From Oscillospiraceae bacterium (GTDB lineage Bacteria; Bacillota; Clostridia; Oscillospirales; SIG530), in contig SVND01000003.1 of assembly GCA_015067075.1 (NCBI GenBank), positions 25,088 through 89,087 of the forward strand: a stretch of 64,000 nucleotides of DNA, given 5' to 3'. Position 1 is the first letter of the stretch; every line of letters starts with the position of its first letter. The notes beneath the pieces were generated by a model that saw only the letters and a program-made list of their open reading frames with translations, did no database searches and was not told the origin of the DNA. Positions 9,250-17,112 of this stretch are shown here, one piece after another. The position numbers and the translations under genes were made by a program.

Positions 9250-9531
9250 TCATTCTCCCTTCAAAAACCGCTTGTAATCACAAAGAAAATTGTACACACC
9301 GTCTTCCGAAAGAACACCGCGCTTCAGCGTCGGCTCAAGCAGCTTTTTCTCGTCAAGCTCGTAATCTTTGCGCCATTTACCGCCTTCGTAATACTTTGTC
9401 AGCGATTTCAGCATTTTTCGCAATCCCTTATCGGCGGCGATAGTATTTGGTGCATTTTTAAAAGCGTCGCTTAACGTGTCAAAATACGTTTCCATCTTCT
9501 TTATCCGTTTTACCGCAAAATAAATGATCAT
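9250..9531 (-). CDS. DUF4298-like small protein
   Basis: 93-residue cytoplasmic protein with no signal peptide. The segment YYEGGKWRKDYELDEKKLL followed by LKRGVLSEDGVYNFL matches my recollection of DUF4298, a family of about 90 residues of unknown function in Firmicutes. The start ATG lies 1 base after the upstream lipoprotein's stop, so translation is probably coupled. Its role in a BlaI/BlaR1-type operon is not known. Confidence 0.7.
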   Translation of the reverse strand: MIIYFAVKRIKKMETYFDTLSDAFKNAPNTIAADKGLRKMLKSLTKYYEGGKWRKDYELDEKKLLEPTLKRGVLSEDGVYNFLCDYKRFLKGE

Positions 9532-9532
9532 A

Positions 9533-10138
9533 TTACTCAGCCTCGTTTATCTTGACGCCCATAACATAGCCATTGCTGTCGTAATAAACTATAGCATATT
9601 TATCCATGCCGTCAATTTTATAAATATCTCCCCAAAGTCCAGACAAATGACCGTCAGGCTCGCCCCATATATCATGGACATTGCTTTCGGATATCCCAAG
9701 CAAAGCTTCTTCAAGCTTTTTTTCGCTGTAGCCGTCAAGCTCGCTGATTTTTGGCACATAAACCTCGCGGTTCTCATAAAGATCAAGCCATTGCGGCGCA
9801 CTCGCCCAGCCGCCGTCTTTGCCGACACCGCTTATTTCAGCGCAGGCGGCAGCCATAATATAAGCATCAAGTCCCGCCTCTCCCGAGCGTAAAACAGGTA
9901 AAAACGCTTTCAGCGCGTCATCGCCCGCCGACAGTATCTCATCGTACAGCTCGCGCTTAGCTTCGATGTATGTGTAAGGATTGCTTGAAAAAGCAACGTC
10001 GGGGTTGTAGGCTATATCATGTACAAGGCTTTGCAAATATTCCGCTGAAATCTTTTCGTTACACGCGGAAAATGAAAAAACAAGTAAAAACAAAGCAAAA
10101 AAACAGGCAAACAAGCGTAAAAAACTACGTTTTTTCAT
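9533..10138 (-). CDS. Lipoprotein of unknown function downstream of truncated BlaR1
   Basis: 201 residues. The N-terminus is a lipoprotein signal with a long hydrophobic stretch and lipobox FSAC (Cys about 26). The mature part has a helical region (about 30-110) and a C-terminal section (about 140-200) reading LEEALLGISESNVHDIWGEP then YAIVYYDSNGYVMGVKI, which resembles the small alpha-beta SmpA/BLIP-like fold (weak, by eye). It lies directly behind the BlaR1-like membrane protease gene, which has no extracellular sensor of its own. That makes this protein a candidate sensor or inhibitor partner; this is inference. Confidence 0.7.
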   Translation of the reverse strand: MKKRSFLRLFACFFALFLLVFSFSACNEKISAEYLQSLVHDIAYNPDVAFSSNPYTYIEAKRELYDEILSAGDDALKAFLPVLRSGEAGLDAYIMAAACAEISGVGKDGGWASAPQWLDLYENREVYVPKISELDGYSEKKLEEALLGISESNVHDIWGEPDGHLSGLWGDIYKIDGMDKYAIVYYDSNGYVMGVKINEAE

Positions 10139-10153
10139 AAAAATACTCCTTTT

Positions 10154-11050
10154 TTAATGAGAAAAAGCCAAAAAAACAAAAATTAAAACAAAAAAGCAGG
10201 TAAAAATCAGCGAAAAAATCGACATTTTCTTATAAAATATCACGTTTTTGATACGCGCTTCAACTGTTTTCCCACCAAATCCCGACGAAAAAACAGTGCT
10301 TTTTTGCTGTGCAAATTTAAGTAATATCCGCGCGTAATTCTTCCTTTCGCCATCACCCAATTCATACAATGCGCCAATGTCACAGGCAAGCTCACAATCG
10401 GTCAAAAGCATCCTTAAAAATATCCATGAAAGCGGATTGAACCAATGGATGCAAGCGATGAAAACGGCGAAAAACCTCACAATATTATCGCCGCGCCGTA
10501 TATGAATGCGTTCATGCGCCGCCACATAGCGAAGCTCCTTGGCCGTTATACCTTTCGGCAAAATCACACGCGGAAAAAGCATTCCCACAACCATTGCCGT
10601 ATCAGCTTTTTCAGAAACGAAAACGTTTCCTCTTATGCGAGCTGCGCCGTTAAATGAATATAAAGACACAATATAAGTGCAAAGAAAATATACGATCAAA
10701 AGCACCGCAATTACAAGCCATATAACGGCTAAAGCAGAGAAAATCGCTTCGATCATCGCGTTTTTATATACCATGCCTTTGTAATCATCAATAAGCAGTA
10801 TCACGTTACTCATGGCAAAAGCATCCGGAATTTTCGGTATTTCAACAGGTATTATCCGATAAAATCTGAGTATCTCCGGGCGAAGCACAGGTAAAACAGG
10901 CAATATCATTCGCAAAAACGGTAAAAACCATAGAAAATATGTAACCGTTCGCGGTATTTTTTTGATCATTCCAAAAAGCATGACCATGCATCCCATAATG
11001 CTCGCGCCGATGCTCATGTTTACTATCCAATAAAAAGCAGTAGTTATCAT
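10154..11050 (-). CDS. BlaR1/MecR1-like M56 membrane metalloprotease lacking the sensor domain
   Basis: 298-residue membrane protein with about four transmembrane segments (about 4-28, 35-55, 103-130, 278-296). The cytoplasmic loop carries the M56 zinc motif HERIH at 179-183 and the downstream TDCELACD segment (about 217-224) with the third ligand, so the gluzincin site looks intact. Canonical BlaR1/MecR1 proteins are about 600 residues and end in an extracellular penicillin-binding sensor; here the protein stops right after its last membrane helix. It begins 1 base after the blaI stop. By family analogy it would cleave or inactivate the BlaI-like repressor when triggered. Confidence 0.88.
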   Translation of the reverse strand: MITTAFYWIVNMSIGASIMGCMVMLFGMIKKIPRTVTYFLWFLPFLRMILPVLPVLRPEILRFYRIIPVEIPKIPDAFAMSNVILLIDDYKGMVYKNAMIEAIFSALAVIWLVIAVLLIVYFLCTYIVSLYSFNGAARIRGNVFVSEKADTAMVVGMLFPRVILPKGITAKELRYVAAHERIHIRRGDNIVRFFAVFIACIHWFNPLSWIFLRMLLTDCELACDIGALYELGDGERKNYARILLKFAQQKSTVFSSGFGGKTVEARIKNVIFYKKMSIFSLIFTCFFVLIFVFLAFSH

Positions 11051-11051
11051 A

Positions 11052-11414
11052 TCAATCGTCGAGCATTTTCTTTATTTCTTCGATTTCTCCTTCGGTCAGC
11101 TCTCCATCGCTTAAAAATGCTGAGAAAAATGCTTTTTTCGAGCCGCCGAAAAGCTTTTCTATAAGCGTATTCGTTTCAGCTTTGCGAACATCCTCAATAG
11201 TTATCGCCGCACAGCAAGTAAAATTAGGCTCGCTTCGCGTTATCGCCCCCTTTTCCACGAGCTTCGTCACGATAGTGTACGTCGTGTTCTTGCTCCAACC
11301 GATAGTATCGCGGGCAATAAGCGATATGTCCTTCGCCGTTATGGGCTGATGCGCCCACACGATCTCCATCACCTTAAGCTCGCTGTCAAAAAGCTTGATA
11401 TCCATTTCTTTCAC
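11052..11414 (-). CDS. BlaI/MecI/CopY-family transcriptional repressor
   Basis: 120-residue winged-helix repressor. The N-terminal motif LFDSELKVMEIVWAHQPITAKDI and the recognition segment WSKNTTYTIVTKLVEKGAI are typical of BlaI/MecI. The C-terminal part (about 75-120) would dimerise and carries the protease-sensitive region. It is the first gene of a five-gene minus-strand operon. Two palindromic operators cover the start of its own transcript (11422-11454), so autoregulation is very likely, and a third similar site overlaps the divergent SulP promoter. No beta-lactamase gene is nearby, so the signal need not be a beta-lactam. Confidence 0.92.
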   Translation of the reverse strand: MKEMDIKLFDSELKVMEIVWAHQPITAKDISLIARDTIGWSKNTTYTIVTKLVEKGAITRSEPNFTCCAAITIEDVRKAETNTLIEKLFGGSKKAFFSAFLSDGELTEGEIEEIKKMLDD

Positions 11415-11421
11415 CCTCTTA

Positions 11422-11454
11422 TACTATTGCAATAGTGGTACTACTGCAATAGTA
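11422..11454. promoter_or_regulatory. Tandem BlaI-type operators
   Basis: Two 16-bp near-perfect palindromes of the form TACTATTGCAATAGTA lie at 11422-11437 and 11439-11454, one base apart. They sit immediately downstream of the blaI -10 box, where a bound repressor would block initiation. Confidence 0.75.
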
Positions 11455-11482
11455 TTGTATCACAACTCATATATTTTGTCAA
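11454..11482 (-). promoter_or_regulatory. blaI operon promoter
   Basis: On the minus strand, TTGACA (11477-11482) and TACAAT (11454-11459) are separated by 17 bp. The -10 box abuts the second operator. Confidence 0.8.
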
Positions 11483-11550
11483 CTGCTTTTTTGTGGCAAA
11501 TTTGCGGAATTTACAACACATAATTTATTATTATTTTTTTCAAAAAAGGC

Positions 11551-11579
11551 TTGATTTTCTTCGATTGCAGTAGTATAAT
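11551..11579 (+). promoter_or_regulatory. SulP promoter with overlapping BlaI-like operator
   Basis: TTGATT (11551-11556) and TATAAT (11574-11579) are 17 bp apart. The 16 bases at 11560-11575 match the reverse complement of the second blaI operator at 14 of 16 positions and end inside the -10 box. This places the SulP gene under the same repressor, by inference. Confidence 0.65.
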
Positions 11580-11616
11580 ATTAGGGTTTTGAAGTATAAA
11601 AGAAGAAGGGATCATT

Positions 11617-13266
11617 GTGAAAAACTTAAAACCCATGCTTTTTACAACGCTGAAAGGTTACAGTAAAGAGCAGTTCATCAAGGACATTGTCGCAGGCATA
11701 ATCGTTGCGATCATTGCCCTTCCGCTTTCCATCGCTTTAGCTCTCGCCTCGGGTGTCAGCCCCGAAAAAGGTATTTACACAGCCATAATCGCAGGCTTTG
11801 TAATTTCTTTCCTCGGAGGAAGCACCGTCCAGATATCAGGCCCAACAGCCGCTTTTGCGACGATAGTTGCAGGCGTTGTAGCAAAAAACGGACTTGACGG
11901 ACTCGCCGTTGCCACCGTGATGGCAGGTATTATACTCGTACTTATGGGTATATTCAAATTCGGCAAGCTCATAAAATTCATTCCTTACCCCATCGCCACA
12001 GGCTTTACGGCAGGTATCGCCGTAACCATACTTATCGGTCAGCTCAAGGACTTTTTCGGCGTTACATATGCACAAGGTGTCAGCCCCATTGAAACAACGG
12101 AAAAGCTTGCGGCATTTTTTGAAAGCATCGGAACATTCAACTGGGCTGCAATGCTCGTTGGTTTAGTATCGCTTGCTGTGCTTATTGTCTGGCCTATGAT
12201 ACCCAAGGTGCAGGTCATTCCCGCTTCCCTTATCGCCGTTATCGTCGGCATATTGATGGTGCAATTTTTACCCCTTTCCGTCAACACCATCGGAGATCTT
12301 TACACCATAAGCAATAAGCTTCCCGCTTTCCAGATGCCCAACGTCAGCTTCGACCTTGTAAAAACAGTTTTACCCGACGCGTTTACCATAGCCGTGCTTG
12401 CGGCGATAGAATCGCTTCTCTCCTGCGTTGTTGCTGACAGCATGACAAACACACGCCACCGTTCCAACATGGAGCTTGTGGCTCAAGGTGCAGGTAACAT
12501 CGCATCAGCGCTTTTTGGTGGTATCCCCGCCACAGGCGCTATCGCCCGTACAGCCGCGAACATCAAAAACGGCGGCCGTACCCCCATTTCAGGCATTGTC
12601 CACGCCATCGTTCTTTTACTAATCCTCGTTGTGCTCATGCCCTACGCGTCGCTTATCCCCATGCCCACCATCGCGGCAATACTGTTCATCGTCGCATACA
12701 ATATGTGCCAGTGGCGTCCTTTTGTAAAGCTTGTTAAAACAGCGCCGAAGAGTGATATAGCCATACTTGTGCTTACCTTTGTTTTCACCGTAGTTTTTGA
12801 CCTTGTTGTCGCTATCGGTGTAGGTCTCGTCGTTGCTTGCCTGCTTCTGATAAAGAGGCTCAGCGGCTCTGCAAGTGTCGATTCATGGAAATATATTGAT
12901 GATGAAAACGATCCTGACAGCATAAACCTTCGCAAGGTTTCAAAACAGATCAAGGTTTACGAGGTCAGCGGTCCGCTGTTCTTCGGTGTTGCGGAAAAGC
13001 TTGCTCAAATTGAGTCCGAAGACGAAACAAAGTGCATTATTTTGCGTATGCGAAGCGTACCGTCTCTTGATATAACAGCGATGAACGAGCTTGAAAGCCT
13101 TTATGAAAAGTGCAAGGAAAAGGGTATTATTCTTATTCTTTCTCACGTTAACGAGCAGCCCATGAAGGTAATGAAAAAGGCAGGCTTTACCGATAAGATC
13201 GGCGCAGATAATTTCTGCTCGCACATAGATGAAGCCATAACGCATGCCGAAAAAATAGTCAAGTAA
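11617..13266 (+). CDS. SulP-family inorganic anion transporter with STAS domain
   Basis: 549-residue membrane transporter of the SLC26/SulP family (sulfate, bicarbonate or other anions; the ion is not readable from sequence). The transport domain (about 1-415) starts with the family block DIVAGIIVAIIALPLSIALALASGVSPEKGIYT, split here over two helices, and contains the SGPTAAF motif near 73-79. The C-terminal 430-545 is a STAS domain (CIILRMRSVPSLDITAMNELESL region). Translation starts at a GTG after GAAGAAGGG. It is divergent from blaI and its promoter carries a matching operator. A strong terminator follows. Confidence 0.94.
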   Translation: MKNLKPMLFTTLKGYSKEQFIKDIVAGIIVAIIALPLSIALALASGVSPEKGIYTAIIAGFVISFLGGSTVQISGPTAAFATIVAGVVAKNGLDGLAVATVMAGIILVLMGIFKFGKLIKFIPYPIATGFTAGIAVTILIGQLKDFFGVTYAQGVSPIETTEKLAAFFESIGTFNWAAMLVGLVSLAVLIVWPMIPKVQVIPASLIAVIVGILMVQFLPLSVNTIGDLYTISNKLPAFQMPNVSFDLVKTVLPDAFTIAVLAAIESLLSCVVADSMTNTRHRSNMELVAQGAGNIASALFGGIPATGAIARTAANIKNGGRTPISGIVHAIVLLLILVVLMPYASLIPMPTIAAILFIVAYNMCQWRPFVKLVKTAPKSDIAILVLTFVFTVVFDLVVAIGVGLVVACLLLIKRLSGSASVDSWKYIDDENDPDSINLRKVSKQIKVYEVSGPLFFGVAEKLAQIESEDETKCIILRMRSVPSLDITAMNELESLYEKCKEKGIILILSHVNEQPMKVMKKAGFTDKIGADNFCSHIDEAITHAEKIVK

Positions 13267-13271
13267 ATTTT

Positions 13272-13311
13272 AAGAGCGCTATATTGCAGTATCAATATAG
13301 CGCTCTTTTGC
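13272..13311 (+). terminator. Terminator of the SulP gene
   Basis: A 15-bp stem built from GAGCGCTATATTG and its complement (13272-13307) with a 6-base loop ends in CTTTTG. Confidence 0.8.
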
Positions 13312-13315
13312 TGTA

Positions 13316-13347
13316 AAAAAGCTGAGTCGATTTTGACTCAGCTTTTA
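13316..13347. terminator. Terminator for the minus-strand operon ending at 13354
   Basis: AAAAGCTGAGTC (13317-13328) pairs with GACTCAGCTTTT (13335-13346). Flanking A and T runs make it usable in both directions. Confidence 0.75.
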
Positions 13348-13353
13348 AGTAAT

Positions 13354-13911
13354 TTATTTTAAAATACGCCATTTGCCGATAAAGGGGATTTCTTTTGCTT
13401 TGCCCGTTATGGCATTAACTATACCGAGAACAGCCCAAACAAAAAGAAGAAGTCCTGCTACAAATCCGATGATCGATGCGAAAAATCCGATAAAGCCCGC
13501 AATTATTACTCCAACATAAGGAATTGCCGCAAAAAGGCCGCCTACCGTATTAATTATCGTACAAACAACGCCTACAGCCAACTCGCAAAGGAACAGTATC
13601 AGTCCCTGATTTGCGTGAAAGCGTGCATACTTTGAGCCTTTTGTAGCGAAAAGCGGAATTATAAACAAAAAACCGATATAAGCGAACAAGGACATTATCT
13701 TGTTTTCTTCAATATCTTCGGGGATAAATTCGCTTGTTTTATCAGAAAAATCAAAAAGCTTTTGGAAAAAGCTCTCCGCCTTTGGAGCTTCCTTCGCCTT
13801 TTGAGGCTCGCCCTGATAATTGGGCTGCTCCTGATTTACCGCATTGCCGCACGCGCCGCAAAAAGCAACGCCGTCGTTAAGCTCTGCACCACATTTAGAA
13901 CATTTTTTCAT
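13354..13911 (-). CDS. Zinc-ribbon membrane protein with DUF4870-like domain
   Basis: 185 residues from the ATG at 13911, which has GGAGG 8 bases upstream; a frame extension to 13959 has no such site. The N-terminus is a zinc ribbon with two CxxC pairs (CSKCGAEL and CGACGN). A charged linker with EPQKAKEAPKAES follows, then a hydrophobic region of about four helices (about 75-170) with the segment YARFHANQGLILFL that is typical of DUF4870/Tic20-like small membrane proteins. It is 26 bases downstream of the pseudo-P-type ATPase gene and probably in the same transcript, so the two membrane proteins may act together. The function is unknown. Confidence 0.8.
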   Translation of the reverse strand: MKKCSKCGAELNDGVAFCGACGNAVNQEQPNYQGEPQKAKEAPKAESFFQKLFDFSDKTSEFIPEDIEENKIMSLFAYIGFLFIIPLFATKGSKYARFHANQGLILFLCELAVGVVCTIINTVGGLFAAIPYVGVIIAGFIGFFASIIGFVAGLLLFVWAVLGIVNAITGKAKEIPFIGKWRILK

Positions 13912-13936
13912 AGTTTTTTCCTCCGTTTTTTTATAT

Positions 13937-16318
13937 TTATACAAAGATCCATGAAACAATTAAAACAGGTATTGTCCATATGATCTGATAAAGCAAGGCA
14001 AGATGCGGCTCTATATGCTCAGGTGTTCCCGTATAAAGCATTAAAAGCGCGATTGCAAGCCCGACTATCATCGTTATTATCTGCAATATCGTATTAAAAG
14101 TTATGGTCATTTTCAGCTTCGGAGCTGAAATTATGGCATGGATTATTCCAAGGGGGTTTGTACCGAATATTCCCGCCCGTATGACAGACTTTTCAGCCGT
14201 TTTTTCGCTTATATCATATGCGGCGCTTTTTGAAAGCATTACGGCAGGGCAATCAAGAACACGTTGTTTAAGTGATATCATTTCCGCCGATACATCGTGG
14301 CTTCTTGCGTCTACAAGCATTTGCAGATCATCATTTACAAGCGCTTTAATTGTCTTTTGTACAACCTTACAGCCTGAATATTTTACAATGAAAATAGCGG
14401 CGATAAAGCCGTTTGCCGCAACAAAAAGCACGTTACTTCCACCTGACGCGGCTTTGCCCTCGTAATTATCAGGCGGTACCCATACGTTGTATTTACGCAT
14501 AAGCTCTCGGCTTCCCGCAAGATACCAAACGCCACGGTATCTGCCCGTAACGCCCATACCCTCTTCATAATCGGCGGCATCGACACGTTCAAAAGCCTCA
14601 CCGTCAACCATTTTCGTAAACGCATGGCAAATAGGGCTTGATATTTCTGTAAATATAGCGGCGCACGCCTCAACGACCTTATCTATTTTCGTTTCATCAA
14701 GCATTTTCATGCCTGTGATAGTGACCGTGCCCTTCGGAAACAGTTCAATATCCTTAACTGTTACCGCTTCTATCTGACTTGCTTTTTCGCAAGCAGATAT
14801 ACCGCCGACAGCCGCTCCTTTAGTACGCATACGCTTTGCAAAACGCACCATGGGGATACCGCTCGCTATTCCCATCGCCGCAGGGCTTGCTATAGCAAGC
14901 ATCATTGAAAGCGTATAAAGCACCGGAATTTTTAAAAGTATATAGCACGCCGCTGAAGCAAGACCGATTATCAATAGAATAATCGGTGTTACAGCATACG
15001 CAGCACGGGAATTTTGTGCAGGCTCATATGCGTTTGAAATAACAGACGAGATAAATCCTGTTTTTCGCATGGCCGCAATATTTTTCGTGCCGTTCGATAC
15101 CTGTCTGCAGGTAACACGCTTAACGGTATACATATTTTTTCTACTGAGCGATATTGATAAATTGCTTTTGGCAAACTTCGCCTGTTGCATACGTGAATTT
15201 ATACAAAGCCAAAGAGCAAAAACAGCCGATGCATTGTAAAAGCCTGTTGTAAGCATATCTGCAGGCGATGTGAAAAATACGAACGCATTGTGACCGACAG
15301 TACAAATCACCGACAGCGCCGCCATTGTTTCCCAGCCCATTCTGAAACGGAAAATATCCGCAATTCCTGAAATTATTATGTCAATGCACGTTAAAATTGC
15401 TATTCCCGTCGGTATTACAAGCAAAGCAAACGCGCAAAGCGCTGTTTCGCTTGGGAAAAGCTTTTCAGCCGCAAACTGAATCATTTGTGGGAAAAAGGCA
15501 AATACCAACAAAAGAGCCAAGAGCATAAAGCAGAAAAGGCTTCTTTGTGACAGCGATAATTCAAGCTGTGATATTCTGTATTCAGCCTCGCTTCCGTTAT
15601 ACATCGAGGTGCATTCGGGAACGGGAATGCTGTAAGTATACGTTTTGCGTATTTTTTCTCGCGGCTTTTTTTCAGAAAATGTTTTTGTTCTGGGTTCCGA
15701 AAATCCTCTATATATAGGTGCGTTTTTATGTTTATTTGCCGATTTTCCGCGGCTTTTTTGATTTTTCGAGGATTTTTTTCTTATTATTTCTTCTTTTTGC
15801 CCCGTATTTTTTTGACTTTTTACGTTTTTTTGCTGTTTTTCGGCTGTTTTTTCAAAAAATTCAGGCTTGCCTTGCGTTTTTTTCGTCCCTTCTGTCTTCC
15901 TGTTGCCTTGCGCTTGCGACTGTACTTTTCGAGACTGCGCCTCAGCTTTCGCCTTCACATCAGGCTGAGGAGCTTGTTTTTCCATCGCCTTTTTTGCAGG
16001 CATAAAAGCAGCGAAATCATAATCCTTTTCTTCTTTTTTCGGCTCTTGCTCACGTATCGTTTTTACGCGTATATCGCCCTCAACGCCCACGCTTTCAAAA
16101 GAAAAACCCATTTTCTTTGCCGCATCGTCAAAGCTTTTATCCGCATCACCCATGTCCATCGAGGAAAGGATGCTTTCTATGCTCGCCGCCGCAGTTTCTC
16201 TGACACGCAGATTTTCACGGCGCATTGCGTCAACATCCCTGCGAATATCGTCATATCTGCCGTTTTTGTGGCGTTGCTGTTCAATTATTTGATTTACGTC
16301 GTATTTTTCAACGCCCAA
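13937..16318 (-). CDS. P-type-ATPase-like membrane protein lacking catalytic motifs (pseudo-ATPase)
   Basis: 793 residues. Residues 1-255 are cytoplasmic, highly charged and Lys/Gln-rich with no visible fold. From about 260 the layout follows a P1B metal ATPase: paired helices (262-285, 293-320), further helices at 330-375 and 441-490, with IASPAAMGIASG (476-487) where a CPC-type ion motif would be. The expected phosphorylation site DKTGT is replaced by DIELFPKGT (523-531); SEHP becomes ISSPICHAF (559-567); TGDN becomes VDARSHD (669-675); GDGxND becomes LSKSAAYD (695-702). Two C-terminal helices (about 735-790) close the protein as in real pumps. ATP-driven transport is therefore unlikely. 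The start is a TTG with a weak RBS and is uncertain. Confidence 0.75.
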   Translation of the reverse strand: MGVEKYDVNQIIEQQRHKNGRYDDIRRDVDAMRRENLRVRETAAASIESILSSMDMGDADKSFDDAAKKMGFSFESVGVEGDIRVKTIREQEPKKEEKDYDFAAFMPAKKAMEKQAPQPDVKAKAEAQSRKVQSQAQGNRKTEGTKKTQGKPEFFEKTAEKQQKNVKSQKNTGQKEEIIRKKSSKNQKSRGKSANKHKNAPIYRGFSEPRTKTFSEKKPREKIRKTYTYSIPVPECTSMYNGSEAEYRISQLELSLSQRSLFCFMLLALLLVFAFFPQMIQFAAEKLFPSETALCAFALLVIPTGIAILTCIDIIISGIADIFRFRMGWETMAALSVICTVGHNAFVFFTSPADMLTTGFYNASAVFALWLCINSRMQQAKFAKSNLSISLSRKNMYTVKRVTCRQVSNGTKNIAAMRKTGFISSVISNAYEPAQNSRAAYAVTPIILLIIGLASAACYILLKIPVLYTLSMMLAIASPAAMGIASGIPMVRFAKRMRTKGAAVGGISACEKASQIEAVTVKDIELFPKGTVTITGMKMLDETKIDKVVEACAAIFTEISSPICHAFTKMVDGEAFERVDAADYEEGMGVTGRYRGVWYLAGSRELMRKYNVWVPPDNYEGKAASGGSNVLFVAANGFIAAIFIVKYSGCKVVQKTIKALVNDDLQMLVDARSHDVSAEMISLKQRVLDCPAVMLSKSAAYDISEKTAEKSVIRAGIFGTNPLGIIHAIISAPKLKMTITFNTILQIITMIVGLAIALLMLYTGTPEHIEPHLALLYQIIWTIPVLIVSWIFV

Positions 16319-16357
16319 AAACTTTACACTTCTTTCTTAATAAATTTGACCTCAACT

Positions 16358-17101
16358 TTACTGTGCAGACTGTCTTACAGCCTCATACATGATTATAGCT
16401 CCCGCTACGGAAGCATTGAGCGACGTTATCTCACCGCGCATGGGAATAGATACGACTCCGTCGCAGGCACTTCTGACAAGGCGCGATACGCCGCTTCCCT
16501 CGCCGCCGACAACAATAGCCACCGCGCCGCGAAGGTCGGCTTTATAATACGGCACTCCGCCAACGTCAGCCGCGTACACCCATACGCCTGCCTCCTTAAG
16601 CTCTTCTATCGCCGCCGTTATATTCGTAACCTTTGCAACAGCCATATACTCCAGCGCGCCTGCCGCCGCCTTTGAAACGGAAGGGGTAAGTCCTACTGCA
16701 CGGTGACGCGGTACAATAACACCGTGGACACCTGCCGTAGACGCCGTCCTTATGAGCGCACCCAAATTGTGTGGGTCTTCAATTCCGTCAGTCACAAGCA
16801 CAAAGGGCTTTTCCCCTCTTTGCTTTGCAATATCAAGTATATCAGCAACTGTGCAATATTCCTTTTGCGCGCAAAGAGCCGCAACGCCTTGATGCTCAGC
16901 TATTCCGCTTACGTGAGCAAGCTTTACCTGAGGCACTTCAACAACAGGTATTCCTCTTTCCTTTGCCATGGCAATTATTCTTACTATACTTCCTTCACGC
17001 TGTCCGTTGGCAATAAGTATTTTATCCACAGTTCTTCCGCTTTTTAAAACCTCAATAACAGGGTTTCTACCGGCAATATATGCAGATTCAAAGTTTTCCA
17101 T
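16358..17101 (-). CDS. rlmB: 23S rRNA (guanosine-2'-O)-methyltransferase RlmB-type (SpoU family)
   Basis: SpoU/TrmH-family SAM-dependent 2'-O-ribose methyltransferase, modifying G2251-equivalent in 23S rRNA in the RlmB subgroup. 247 residues from the ATG at 17101, which has GAGGA 8 bases upstream; an earlier ATG at 17113 overlaps the upstream stop and lacks an RBS. The N-terminal L30e-like substrate-binding domain (IAGRNPVIEVLKSG, about 6-19) and the SPOUT knot motifs (DGIEDPHNLGALIRTA, VVGGEGSGVSRLVR, IPMRGEITSLNASVAGAI) are present. It sits between a URO-D-like gene and the pseudo-ATPase gene on the same strand. Confidence 0.93.
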   Translation of the reverse strand: MENFESAYIAGRNPVIEVLKSGRTVDKILIANGQREGSIVRIIAMAKERGIPVVEVPQVKLAHVSGIAEHQGVAALCAQKEYCTVADILDIAKQRGEKPFVLVTDGIEDPHNLGALIRTASTAGVHGVIVPRHRAVGLTPSVSKAAAGALEYMAVAKVTNITAAIEELKEAGVWVYAADVGGVPYYKADLRGAVAIVVGGEGSGVSRLVRSACDGVVSIPMRGEITSLNASVAGAIIMYEAVRQSAQ

Positions 17102-17112
17102 AGTATTCCTCA

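Noticed and set aside
8916..11414. A beta-lactam resistance locus (BlaR1-BlaI)
   Set aside because: The sensor domain and any beta-lactamase or PBP2a gene are missing, so resistance is not supported.
15728..16675. Plus-strand frame of 315 codons, Phe/Arg-rich
   Set aside because: It is antisense to the Lys-rich N-terminus of the pseudo-ATPase and crosses into rlmB. The poly-Phe content mirrors poly-Lys codons.
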